Shown one piece after another: positions 1 to 6,627 of a DNA stretch of 18,400 nt (positions are counted from its first letter, which is position 1; the number at the start of each line of letters is the position of its first letter). The notes below the pieces were generated by a model. That model saw only the letters and a list, made by a program, of their open reading frames with translations, was not told where the DNA came from and did no database searches. The stretch comes from Gallionella sp. (lineage in GTDB: Bacteria; Pseudomonadota; Gammaproteobacteria; Burkholderiales; Gallionellaceae), in the NCBI GenBank assembly GCA_030690245.1, contig JAUYGW010000267.1, positions 1-18,400 on the forward strand. The letters run 5' to 3'. The position numbers were made by a program, and so were the translations under genes.

Positions 1-910
1 CATCGACATCGCGTCCGAACATCGGCAGGCGCTTGGTGCGGATCACGTGATCCGGCGTGGCCGGGCCGCGTTGCGTAATGCTGGCCGCGTCGGGATGGCG
101 CGCAAAGGCCAGCGCAGCATTGCTCGAACAGCTGCGCAACAGCAGCGGGAAACCGGCGGCAGCGGAAACTTTCTTCCTCAATTCCGGCAACTCGAACCAG
201 TTGGCGGTTGATTCAATATCGGCTGCCGGGGCAAGCGGCGCATTCCGGTTCAGGTAATCCTCGGCGCGGCCGACCAGCTCTATCATCCGCTCGTAGGATT
301 GCTTCGCGGTATCGCCGAAACTGAAAATGCCGTGGTTCATCAGCACCATGCCGATGGTGCGCGGGGTGGCCTGTATGGGAAATACCTCGGCACACAGCTT
401 GGCGAGATCGAAACCGGGCATCACGAAGGGCAGCACGATGACTTCGTCGCCGTAAATCTCGCGGATGCGAGCCTCGCCCGACGCAGTATTGGTGACCGTC
501 ACGATCGCGTCGGCATGGGTGTGGTCGACGAAGCGGTGCGGGATCAGCGCGTGCAGAATGGCTTCGACCGACGGCGCTGGTGCCGACGGGTCAAGCGAAG
601 CCAGCTTGAGCTCGCGCGCCATGTCGATGTCCGACAGCTCTTCCAGGCGCGACAGCTTCAGCATCGCATCGAGGCGCACCGCGACAAAGTCCTTGGCCTC
701 TATCGTGGCGAGATCGGAGCCGCTGCCCTTCACGAACAGTGTTTCCACATCCTCGCCGAAGATGTTCTTGCTGACGCCCTTCACCGAGGTGTTGCCGCCG
801 CCGTGCAATACCAGATTCGGATTCGCGCCGAGCAGCCGCGAGGTATAAACGCGCTCCGCGAGGATGTCCTTATGCTTGTCCGCTTCGATATCGTTCCAGA
901 GGTTTTCCAT
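1..910 (-). CDS. Class II aldolase/adducin-family protein, long form, 3' end outside window
   Basis: Zinc-dependent aldolase domain, read on minus from ATG at 910; 303 codons are in the window and the frame is still open at position 1. The start MENLWND and the segment LVLHGGGNTSVK (about 33-44) are typical of the long RhaD-like/bifunctional aldolase group. Zinc ligands are visible as HTH (H130, H132) and H193 in MNHG, and E116 sits where the catalytic glutamate of fuculose/rhamnulose phosphate aldolases is expected. The last visible part (TPDHVIRTKR) also matches the long forms, so more protein follows. The gene lies 101 bp downstream of mtnA and on the same strand, which suggests it cleaves 5-methylthioribulose-1-phosphate to DHAP and an aldehyde. 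That substrate is inference from context; a sugar-phosphate aldolase of another pathway is possible. A weak AGG precedes the start. Confidence 0.85.
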   Translation of the reverse strand, partial: MENLWNDIEADKHKDILAERVYTSRLLGANPNLVLHGGGNTSVKGVSKNIFGEDVETLFVKGSGSDLATIEAKDFVAVRLDAMLKLSRLEELSDIDMARELKLASLDPSAPAPSVEAILHALIPHRFVDHTHADAIVTVTNTASGEARIREIYGDEVIVLPFVMPGFDLAKLCAEVFPIQATPRTIGMVLMNHGIFSFGDTAKQSYERMIELVGRAEDYLNRNAPLAPAADIESTANWFELPELRKKVSAAAGFPLLLRSCSSNAALAFARHPDAASITQRGPATPDHVIRTKRLPMFGRDVD

Positions 911-949
911 GCTTGTACCTGATCCTGATAAATTTATTTGCTATTCAAA

Positions 950-1012
950 GACCCTCACCCGACCTTCGGCCACCCTCTCCCGCAGGCGGGAGAGGGGTTG
1001 GGGGTGAGGGTC
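950..1012. repeat. Nested inverted repeat (family A), mtnA 3' end
   Basis: Two perfect nested inverted pairs. The outer arms are GACCCTCACCC (950-960) and its complement (1002-1012). The inner arms are CCCTCTCCCGC (973-983) and GCGGGAGAGGG (986-996) with a 2-nt loop. The right end touches the mtnA stop codon. It resembles REP-like intergenic palindromes seen in many proteobacteria and may form a strong RNA hairpin between mtnA and the aldolase gene, acting as a processing or attenuation site. No T-run follows the stem, so a classical intrinsic terminator is not supported. Confidence 0.85.
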
Positions 1013-2082
1013 TATTTCAACGCGCGCATCGCCCCGGCCTCCGCTTTCACCACGCCGCGCTCGGTAATCAATCCGGTCACCAGCCGCGCCGGGGTCACGT
1101 CGAAACCGTAGTTGGCCGCGCGCGAACCTTGCGGGGTGACCTGCACGGTGCGCACCTGCCCATCGTCACACAGCCCGGCGATATGCGTCACCTCTTCTGG
1201 AGTGCGTTCCTCGATGGGAATTTCCTTCACGCCGTCCTGCAACGTCCAGTCTACCGTCGGGGTGGGCAGCGCCACGTAGAACGGCACGCCGTTATCGTGC
1301 GCCGCAAGCGCCTTGAGATAGGTGCCAATCTTGTTGCACACGTCGCCGCGCGCGGTGACGCGGTCGCAGCCGACGATCGCCATGTCCACCATGTCGTGCT
1401 GCATCAGGTGTCCGCCCGCATTGTCGACGACCACGGTGTGCGGCACGCCATGCTGGCCGAGCTCCCATGCGGTCAGGCTCGCGCCCTGGTTGCGCGGACG
1501 CGTCTCGTCCACCCATACATGCAGCGGGATGCCCGCGTCGAATGCGGTATAGATGGGCGCGAGCGCCGTGCCCCAATCCACCGTCGCGAGCCAGCCGGCA
1601 TTGCAGTGAGTGAGGATGTTGACCGTGATGCCCTTCTTCTGGTGAATCGCGCGAATGATCTCGCTGCCATGCTGGCCGATGGCCGCATTGATCGCCACGT
1701 CCTCATCGGCGATGCGCGCCGCCTCGATCCACGCCGCCGCAGCGCGTTCGCTTTCGGGCAGCGGTGCAAGCAGCGCGCGCATCTTCTCCACGCCCCAGCG
1801 CAGATTCACCGCCGTGGGCCGCGCCGCGAGCAGCACGTTGCAAGCATCCGCCAGCACGGTATCCGAGGCATGTTCGCGCATCGCCAGCGCGACGCCATAA
1901 GCCGCCGTTACGCCGATCAGCGGCGCGCCGCGCACCTGCATGTCGCGGATCGCGCGCTCGGCGTCGCGCATCGTGTTCAGCCGCAGCGTGGCAAAAACAT
2001 GCGGCAATCTGGTCTGGTCGATGATCTCCACCGCGTCGGGGGTCGGCCAGATGGTGCGATAGGGGGTTCCGTTAATTTTCAT
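1012..2082 (-). CDS. mtnA: S-methyl-5-thioribose-1-phosphate isomerase
   Basis: Cytosolic isomerase converting 5-methylthioribose-1-phosphate to 5-methylthioribulose-1-phosphate in methionine salvage or the DHAP shunt. The protein has 356 residues, a normal length. The RGAP segment (51-54) and AYGVALA are present. The two catalytic residues known from the B. subtilis enzyme occur at the same numbers: C160 in THCNAG and D240 in VGCDRV. The DETRPRNQG segment (192-200) is also typical. The start is the only sensible ATG, because an in-frame TGA lies just upstream; no clear Shine-Dalgarno is visible. An overlapping seven-codon reading frame (2095-2072) runs across this start out of frame and is probably meaningless. 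It is flanked by repeat B upstream and repeat A at its stop. It belongs to the same-strand set mtnP-apt-mtnA-aldolase. The eIF2B-like paralogues are an alternative, but the motifs favour MtnA. Confidence 0.97.
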   Translation of the reverse strand: MKINGTPYRTIWPTPDAVEIIDQTRLPHVFATLRLNTMRDAERAIRDMQVRGAPLIGVTAAYGVALAMREHASDTVLADACNVLLAARPTAVNLRWGVEKMRALLAPLPESERAAAAWIEAARIADEDVAINAAIGQHGSEIIRAIHQKKGITVNILTHCNAGWLATVDWGTALAPIYTAFDAGIPLHVWVDETRPRNQGASLTAWELGQHGVPHTVVVDNAGGHLMQHDMVDMAIVGCDRVTARGDVCNKIGTYLKALAAHDNGVPFYVALPTPTVDWTLQDGVKEIPIEERTPEEVTHIAGLCDDGQVRTVQVTPQGSRAANYGFDVTPARLVTGLITERGVVKAEAGAMRALK

Positions 2083-2097
2083 AATGTTTGTTCATAT

Positions 2098-2167
2098 GTA
2101 GGTTGTGTTGAGCGTAGCGATACCCAACAAAAAAACGATGGGTATCGCGTTGCTCAACCCATCCTAC
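2098..2167. repeat. Imperfect palindromic repeat (family B) between apt and mtnA
   Basis: The left arm (2098-2128) begins GTAGGTTGTGTTGAGCGTAG and the right arm (2137-2167) ends CTCAACCCATCCTAC. The reverse complement of the right arm matches the left with few mismatches, and the central loop contains an A-run. This type of GTAGG...TTGAGC...CCTAC palindrome is common in intergenic regions of proteobacteria. It lies directly upstream of mtnA, so in RNA it would form a long hairpin in the mtnA leader. Confidence 0.8.
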
Positions 2168-2175
2168 GCTCGCTC

Positions 2176-2223
2176 AAAAACACTTCGTGCCCTCTGTGTC
2201 CTTCGTGGTGAGTGGTTTTTTCC
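2176..2223. repeat. Solo arm of the CTTCGTGG repeat (family C)
   Basis: The segment contains CTTCGTGCCCTCTGTGTC followed by CTTCGTGG, near-identical to the right arm of the complete element at 3736-3911, and is followed by a T-run. No left arm (ACCACGAAGG) is present nearby, so this looks like a solo or degraded copy. It sits a few bases beyond the apt stop codon. On the minus strand it is purine-rich, so it gives no obvious terminator for apt. Confidence 0.6.
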
Positions 2224-2230
2224 ATGTGTT

Positions 2231-2758
2231 TCAATCGCCTTCAAACTCGCACAGCGCAAACACCTTGTGCCCAAGCTTCTCCAGCCGCGCACGCCCGCCA
2301 ATATCCGGCAGGTCGATCACGAAGCAGCATTCCACCACCACCCCGCCCATATCCTGGATCAGCTTGGTAGCTGCTTCCGCCGTGCCGCCGGTGGCGATCA
2401 AATCGTCCACCAGCAACACGCGGTCGCCCTTCTGGATCGCGTCGACATGGATCTCGATGCGGTCGGTGCCGTATTCGAGCTGGTAATCGCGCCCGATCGT
2501 TTCGGCGGGCAGCTTGCCCTTCTTGCGGATCGGCACGAAGCCCAAGCCCAGCTCATAGGCGACCGGGGTGCCGACGATGAAGCCGCGCGATTCGATGCCG
2601 GCCACCTTGTCGATCTTCATGCCCTTGTAGCGGGCGACGATTTCCTGGATCGTGGCGCGCAGCCCGACAGGGTCTTTCAGCAGCGTGGTGATGTCGCGGA
2701 ACATGATGCCCTGATGGGGGTAATGCGGGACGGTGCGGATTCTGGATTTTATTGGCAT
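2231..2758 (-). CDS. apt: Adenine phosphoribosyltransferase
   Basis: Cytosolic type I phosphoribosyltransferase making AMP from adenine and PRPP. The protein has 175 residues, normal for Apt. The PRPP-binding loop [14 protein letters not shown] (about 114-127) is intact and the N-terminal segment [10 protein letters not shown] (15-24) is family-typical. The frame is open upstream to 2812, but that extension reads through the family D repeat. The ATG at 2758 is preceded by GGGAG at good spacing, so it is chosen. The gene lies 72 bp after mtnP and before mtnA. MtnP releases adenine, so Apt recycles that product. Confidence 0.97.
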   Translation of the reverse strand: MPIKSRIRTVPHYPHQGIMFRDITTLLKDPVGLRATIQEIVARYKGMKIDKVAGIESRGFIVGTPVAYELGLGFVPIRKKGKLPAETIGRDYQLEYGTDRIEIHVDAIQKGDRVLLVDDLIATGGTAEAATKLIQDMGGVVVECCFVIDLPDIGGRARLEKLGHKVFALCEFEGD

Positions 2759-2779
2759 GTGATTTCTCCCTGAGGTTTT

Positions 2780-2834
2780 GTAGGGCGGGCTCTGCCCGCC
2801 GTCGCAATCCAATGTCGGGCAAAGCCCGACCTAC
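2780..2834. repeat. Palindromic repeat (family D), mtnP-apt junction
   Basis: The left arm GTAGGGCGGGCTCTGCCCGC (from 2780) and the right arm GTCGGGCAAAGCCCGACC (2814-2831, continuing TAC) are each internally palindromic and form an outer inverted pair GTAGG/CCTAC. The right arm contains the mtnP stop codon (2831-2833, TAG on minus). It falls inside a presumed operon, so the two hairpins would form in the mtnP-apt mRNA. Confidence 0.8.
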
Positions 2835-3700
2835 GTTTTATTTTTCAGCATCCGCCCGGCGACTGCTGACAACTTCTCGATCATCGCAGGGTCGCGCGCT
2901 TCCGGCGCGGTCAGGATGGCGTGTTGCAATGCGCTGCGGCAGCCGCACGCGCCGCCTTCTTCATCGCCCAGCACGCGCGGCGCGACGCCCTTGACCAGCG
3001 TGCGCGCCTTGTCGGCATTTTCCAGCAGCACCTTGACGATCGCATTTACCGTCACGTTGTCGTGGTCGGGATGCCAGCAGTCGAAATCCGTGACCATCGC
3101 GACGGTGGCGTAGCAGATCTCGGCCTCGCGCGCGAGCTTGGCTTCCGGCATGTTGGTCATGCCGATCACATCGCAGCCCCACAGGCGGTACAGCTCCGAT
3201 TCCGCGAGGCTGGAAAACTGCGAGCCTTCCATCACCAGATAAGTGCCGCCGCGCACCACCGGAATATCCATCTGCTGCGCCGCCTCGTGCAGGTGCGCGC
3301 CCAGGCGGCTGCACACCGGATGCGCCATCGAGACATGCGCGACCAGCCCGCTGCCGAAGAAGCTTTTTTCCCGCGCGAAGGTGCGGTCGATGAATTGATC
3401 GACGATGACAAACATGCCCGGTGTGAGATGTTCGCGCAGCGATCCCACCGCGCTCACCGAAATGATGTCCGTCACGCCGAGGCGCTTGAGCGCGTCGATG
3501 TTGGCGCGGAAGTTGATCTCGGAAGGCGGGATGCGATGCCCGCGCCCGTGGCGCGGCAGGAAGGCGATGGATTGTCCCGCCAGCTCGCCGACCATAATCT
3601 CGTCCGACGCTTCGCCGAATGAAGATTCCACCTTCACCCAGCGGGTGTTCTCCAATCCCTCGATGTTGTAAACGCCGCTGCCGCCGATGATGCCCAACAT
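2831..3700 (-). CDS. mtnP: S-methyl-5'-thioadenosine phosphorylase
   Basis: Phosphorolyses methylthioadenosine (from polyamine synthesis and other SAM reactions) to adenine and methylthioribose-1-phosphate in the cytosol. The protein has 289 residues. Visible motifs are GGSGVY (6-11), the phosphate-site segment LPRHGRGH (48-55), VMEGSQFS (156-163), MTNMPEAKLARE (181-192) and TDFDCW (204-209). The Asp pair in TDxDCW is the adenine-recognition motif of MTA phosphorylases and argues against inosine-type enzymes. A C-terminal CGC pair is present, as in some MTAP II enzymes. AAGGAG lies ideally before the ATG, a strong ribosome site. The stop codon is supplied by repeat D. It is the first gene of the mtnP-apt-mtnA-aldolase set. 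Confidence 0.96.
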   Translation of the reverse strand: MLGIIGGSGVYNIEGLENTRWVKVESSFGEASDEIMVGELAGQSIAFLPRHGRGHRIPPSEINFRANIDALKRLGVTDIISVSAVGSLREHLTPGMFVIVDQFIDRTFAREKSFFGSGLVAHVSMAHPVCSRLGAHLHEAAQQMDIPVVRGGTYLVMEGSQFSSLAESELYRLWGCDVIGMTNMPEAKLAREAEICYATVAMVTDFDCWHPDHDNVTVNAIVKVLLENADKARTLVKGVAPRVLGDEEGGACGCRSALQHAILTAPEARDPAMIEKLSAVAGRMLKNKT

Positions 3701-3735
3701 ATTTATTTACTCCTTATTTCAATCTTGAAACGGCA

Positions 3736-3911
3736 TTTTAACCACGAAGGTCACGAAGACCACGAAGGCGAACAAAATGTTGTTCGAACAATGGGGCTCA
3801 CCTTGCCGCTGCTCAATATCATGCAACCAATGAATCGGGGTCGGCAGGGATGGGCGGCTTTATACCCAACTCGCAAAAATCTTCGTGATCTCTGTGTTCT
3901 TCGTGGTAAAA
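3736..3911. repeat. MITE-like element with CACGAAG arms (family C), mtnP-alr gap
   Basis: The left end ACCACGAAGGTCACGAAG (3741-3758) continues with a third CACGAAGG unit. The right end CTTCGTGATCTCTGTGTTCT (3881-3900) continues TCGTGGTAAAA. The ends are imperfect inverted repeats built from a roughly 10-bp unit and flank about 110 bp without a convincing gene. It fills most of the 224-bp space between alr and mtnP. A short open frame across it is only repeat sequence. Confidence 0.75.
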
Positions 3912-3924
3912 GTTTTTTATAGGC

Positions 3925-5004
3925 TCAAACCACAACCGGCACGCGCGCGGTCAGCGCGCACATCAATTCATAGCTGGCGGTTCCGGCCGCGCGCGCCACT
4001 TCCTCGATCGGCAGGCCCTCGCCCCACAGCGTGACGGCGCTGCCGACTCCGGCTTGCGGCAGCTTGCTCAAATCCGCACACAACATGTCCATCGAGACGC
4101 GCCCCAGGGTTTGCGTCGCTTGCCCGTCCACCAGTACCGGCGTGCCGCTCGGCGCATGGCGCGGGTAGCCGTCGGCGTAACCGCAGGCGGCGATGCCGAT
4201 GCGCATCGCATGCTCGGCGCGGAACAGCGCGCCGTAACCGACCTCGTCTCCGGCGCGCAATTCCTGTACGGCGATGATGCGGCTGCTCAGGGTCATCGCC
4301 GGTTGCAGGCCGAGTTGCTGTGCGCTTGGCCCTTCTCCGCCATCTGGGGCAAACGGCGATGCGCCGTACAGCATGAGGCCGGGGCGCACCCAGCCGCCGT
4401 GCGTTTCCGGATAACGCAGCAGCGCGGCGGAATTCGCCAGCGAGCGCGCGATGCGATGCGGCGCGGCGAAGTCGTTGAACAGGGCGAGCGGGCCGGCGAT
4501 GCCGCGCGCCTCGTCGGCATTGGCGAAATGCGTCATCAGGGTGATGCCGCGCACGGCGCGATGGCGGCGCAGTTGTTCCAGCGCGTGCGCCGCCTGCTGC
4601 GGCGCGAAACCCAGGCGGTTCATGCCGCTGTTGATCTTGAGCCAGACATCCAGCGTACCTTTGCCGGGGCAGGCATCCAGCAATGCAAGCTGCCACGCGC
4701 TGTGGATTACGCAAACCAGGTCGTATTGCGCGATGAGGGCCATATCCCCGGCGTTGAAAGCGCCTTCCAGCAGCAGGATCGACTGATTGAAGCCAGACTC
4801 GCGCAGCTGCACCGCCTCCCGGATGTCCAGCAGCGCGAAACCGTCCGCCGCCGACAATGCTTCGGCCACCCGGAACAAGCCGTGCCCGTAGCCGTCCGCC
4901 TTGATCACCGCCATGATGCGCGCGGACGGCGCGGCACGGCGCGCCACCCGGAGATTGTTCTCCAGCGCGCTCAGGTTGATATGGGCTTGTATGGGGCGTG
5001 GCAC
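3925..5004 (-). CDS. alr: Alanine racemase, catabolic/biosynthetic type
   Basis: PLP-dependent interconversion of L- and D-alanine in the cytosol, supplying D-alanine for peptidoglycan. The protein has 359 residues, the usual length. The PLP lysine is K35 in MAVIKADGYGHG, the second catalytic residue is Y257 in EVGYGALF, and GRVSMDM (301-307) is the usual substrate-site segment. The start codon is GTG at 5004; no ATG occurs before residue 31, which is already past conserved N-terminal sequence. The ribosome site is weak. It is divergent from lplT across 96 bp. The family C element separates it from mtnP, so cotranscription with mtnP is uncertain. Confidence 0.96.
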   Translation of the reverse strand: MPRPIQAHINLSALENNLRVARRAAPSARIMAVIKADGYGHGLFRVAEALSAADGFALLDIREAVQLRESGFNQSILLLEGAFNAGDMALIAQYDLVCVIHSAWQLALLDACPGKGTLDVWLKINSGMNRLGFAPQQAAHALEQLRRHRAVRGITLMTHFANADEARGIAGPLALFNDFAAPHRIARSLANSAALLRYPETHGGWVRPGLMLYGASPFAPDGGEGPSAQQLGLQPAMTLSSRIIAVQELRAGDEVGYGALFRAEHAMRIGIAACGYADGYPRHAPSGTPVLVDGQATQTLGRVSMDMLCADLSKLPQAGVGSAVTLWGEGLPIEEVARAAGTASYELMCALTARVPVVV

Positions 5005-5100
5005 GAATTCACTTATCGCAAGGATTTTAATAGGCGCGAATGATAGCAGGGGCTGTGCTTTCGTGATATAAAACGGCCTGCCAAAAACAATCCCTGTTGA

Positions 5101-6327
5101 ATGAATTCCGGTTTCTACATTATCCTCGCGGCGCAGTTTTTATCCGCGCTCGCCGACAACGCCCTGCTGTTTGCCGCGATTGCCCTGCTCACCGACCTGA
5201 ATTCGCCAGCCTGGCATACACCGGTATTGCAGCAGAGCTTCATCGTCTCGTACATCGTGCTGGCGCCGTTCGTCGGCGCATTTGCCGACTCGCTGCCCAA
5301 GGGGCGCGTGATGTTCATCAGCAACATCATCAAACTGGCCGGCTGCGTCGCGATGCTGGTCGGCGTCCATCCGCTGATCGCCTACTGCCTGGTCGGGCTG
5401 GGTGCCGCGGCCTACTCCCCCGCCAAATACGGCATCCTCACCGAATATCTCCCGCCCGACCAGCTGGTCAAGGCGAATAGCTGGATGGAAGGGCTGACCG
5501 TCGCCGCCATCGTGCTCGGCGCGCTGGTGGGCGGCATGCTCATCAGCCCAAAAGTCGTCGCGCCGCTGCTGCAAACGCTGGATATCCCGCTGGTCGGCAG
5601 CATCGCGGAACTGGCCATCGCCTTCATCGTGCTGATCTACATTGCCGCCGCGATTTTCAACCTTTACATCCCGCGCGTCGCCATCGACCACAAGCCGCTC
5701 AGCCGCAGCCCCGTGTTCCTGGTCAAGGATTTCTGGCACTGTTTCAAGCTGCTATGGAAAGACCCGCTCGGTCAGGTTTCGCTGGCGGTCACCACATTGT
5801 TCTGGGGTGCGGGCGCCACATTGCGCCTGCTGGTGCTGGCCTGGGCGGCGGTCGCGTTGCACTACGACATCGGCGAGGCCGCCAAGCTCACCGCCTGGGT
5901 GGCCATCGGCATCGCCATCGGCTCGGTGCTGGCGGCGAAATTCATCAAGCTGGAGCATTCGGTGAAGGTGCTGCCGGTCGGCATCGCAATGGGTGTCGCC
6001 GTGCTGATGATGATTCCGGTAACCAACAGCACGGTGGCGATCTTGCTGCTGATTGCGATCGGCGCGATGGGCGGCTATTTCGTCGTGCCGATGAACGCGC
6101 TGCTGCAACATCGCGGCCACCTGCTGATGGGCGCGGGACGCTCCATCGCGGTGCAGAACTTCAACGAAAACCTGAGCATCTTCGCGATGCTGGGGCTGTA
6201 TGCCGTGATGCAGAAACTGGAGCTCAGCATCTACCTCATCATCGCGGTGTTCGGCCTGCTGCTGTCCGGCATCATGGCCGCGCTGTACAAGCGCCATGGG
6301 CATGACCAGGACAGGGGACAAAAATAA
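5101..6327 (+). CDS. lplT: Lysophospholipid transporter LplT (MFS)
   Basis: Inner-membrane major facilitator protein that flips lysophospholipids back to the inner leaflet for reacylation. The protein has 408 residues (E. coli LplT is about 397). About 12 hydrophobic segments can be followed along the chain. An MFS motif-A-like loop GAFADSLPKGR (59-69) follows the second membrane segment, and AAYSPAKYGILTEYLP with VKANSWMEG (about 102-130) is characteristic of LplT. The codon before the ATG is a TGA in the same frame, so the start cannot lie upstream. No good Shine-Dalgarno is visible. Its usual partner Aas (acyltransferase/acyl-ACP synthetase) is not in the window. The nearest neighbour, alr, is divergent and the downstream neighbour is convergent, so lplT is probably monocistronic. 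Confidence 0.92.
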   Translation: MNSGFYIILAAQFLSALADNALLFAAIALLTDLNSPAWHTPVLQQSFIVSYIVLAPFVGAFADSLPKGRVMFISNIIKLAGCVAMLVGVHPLIAYCLVGLGAAAYSPAKYGILTEYLPPDQLVKANSWMEGLTVAAIVLGALVGGMLISPKVVAPLLQTLDIPLVGSIAELAIAFIVLIYIAAAIFNLYIPRVAIDHKPLSRSPVFLVKDFWHCFKLLWKDPLGQVSLAVTTLFWGAGATLRLLVLAWAAVALHYDIGEAAKLTAWVAIGIAIGSVLAAKFIKLEHSVKVLPVGIAMGVAVLMMIPVTNSTVAILLLIAIGAMGGYFVVPMNALLQHRGHLLMGAGRSIAVQNFNENLSIFAMLGLYAVMQKLELSIYLIIAVFGLLLSGIMAALYKRHGHDQDRGQK

Positions 6328-6358
6328 GCCGGCGTAATTCAATCCAAAAAACGCAGAT

Positions 6359-6607
6359 CAGCCACGGATTAACACGGATGAACTGCACCGCTACTTTGGC
6401 ACTTTGATGCCGTTTAGAGTAGTGGGCGTCCATTCCATTATTAGCTATTGGGGCATTGCAAAATCAAGGGGTTGTAGGTCGGGTTTTAACCCGACATGTC
6501 GGGCTGAAGCCCGACCTACGTTCTAATGAATCATCTGGGTTCAAGTTGAGCCGGATAATTCAAAATTATTGGTTTGATCGGTGCTAATCCGTGTTTATCC
6601 GTGGCTG
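6359..6607. repeat. MITE-like element with CCACGGATT arms (family E), lplT-EAL gap
   Basis: The left end CAGCCACGGATTAACACGGA (6359-6378) and the right end TCCGTGTTTATCCGTGGCTG (6588-6607) are inverted with one mismatch; flanking A-runs and T-runs extend the similarity. The element fills nearly the whole 300-bp space 6328-6627 between the convergent genes lplT and the Cache-GGDEF-EAL gene. I see no gene in that stretch. The interior carries a nested family D palindrome at 6474-6519. A second copy of the family lies at 16786-16942. Confidence 0.8.
6474..6519. repeat. Palindromic repeat (family D) nested in the family E element
   Basis: It has two adjacent small palindromes, GTAGGTCGGGTTTTAACCCG (6474-6493, then AC) and GTCGGGCTGAAGCCCGACC (6499-6517, then TAC), separated by AT. 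The outer ends GTAGGTCGGG and CCCGACCTAC are perfect inverted repeats. It lies between convergent genes and could serve as a bidirectional RNA-ending structure, though no clean T-run follows on either strand. Confidence 0.85.
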
Positions 6608-6627
6608 ACTGCTTTTTCCAGGTTGGT

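Noticed and set aside
913..2211. Long plus-strand open frame (432 codons) opposite mtnA
   Set aside because: It lies antisense to a clearly conserved mtnA with both catalytic residues. The translation is Arg/His-rich and low in recognisable motifs, a typical GC-rich shadow frame.
2759..2812. Upstream extension of apt
   Set aside because: The added 18 codons are translated repeat D and are not Apt-like; the ATG at 2758 has a good GGGAG site.
3736..3911. CRISPR-like interpretation of the CACGAAG and CCACGGATT repeats
   Set aside because: The units are short, adjacent and arranged as inverted ends, without regularly spaced unique spacers or cas genes.
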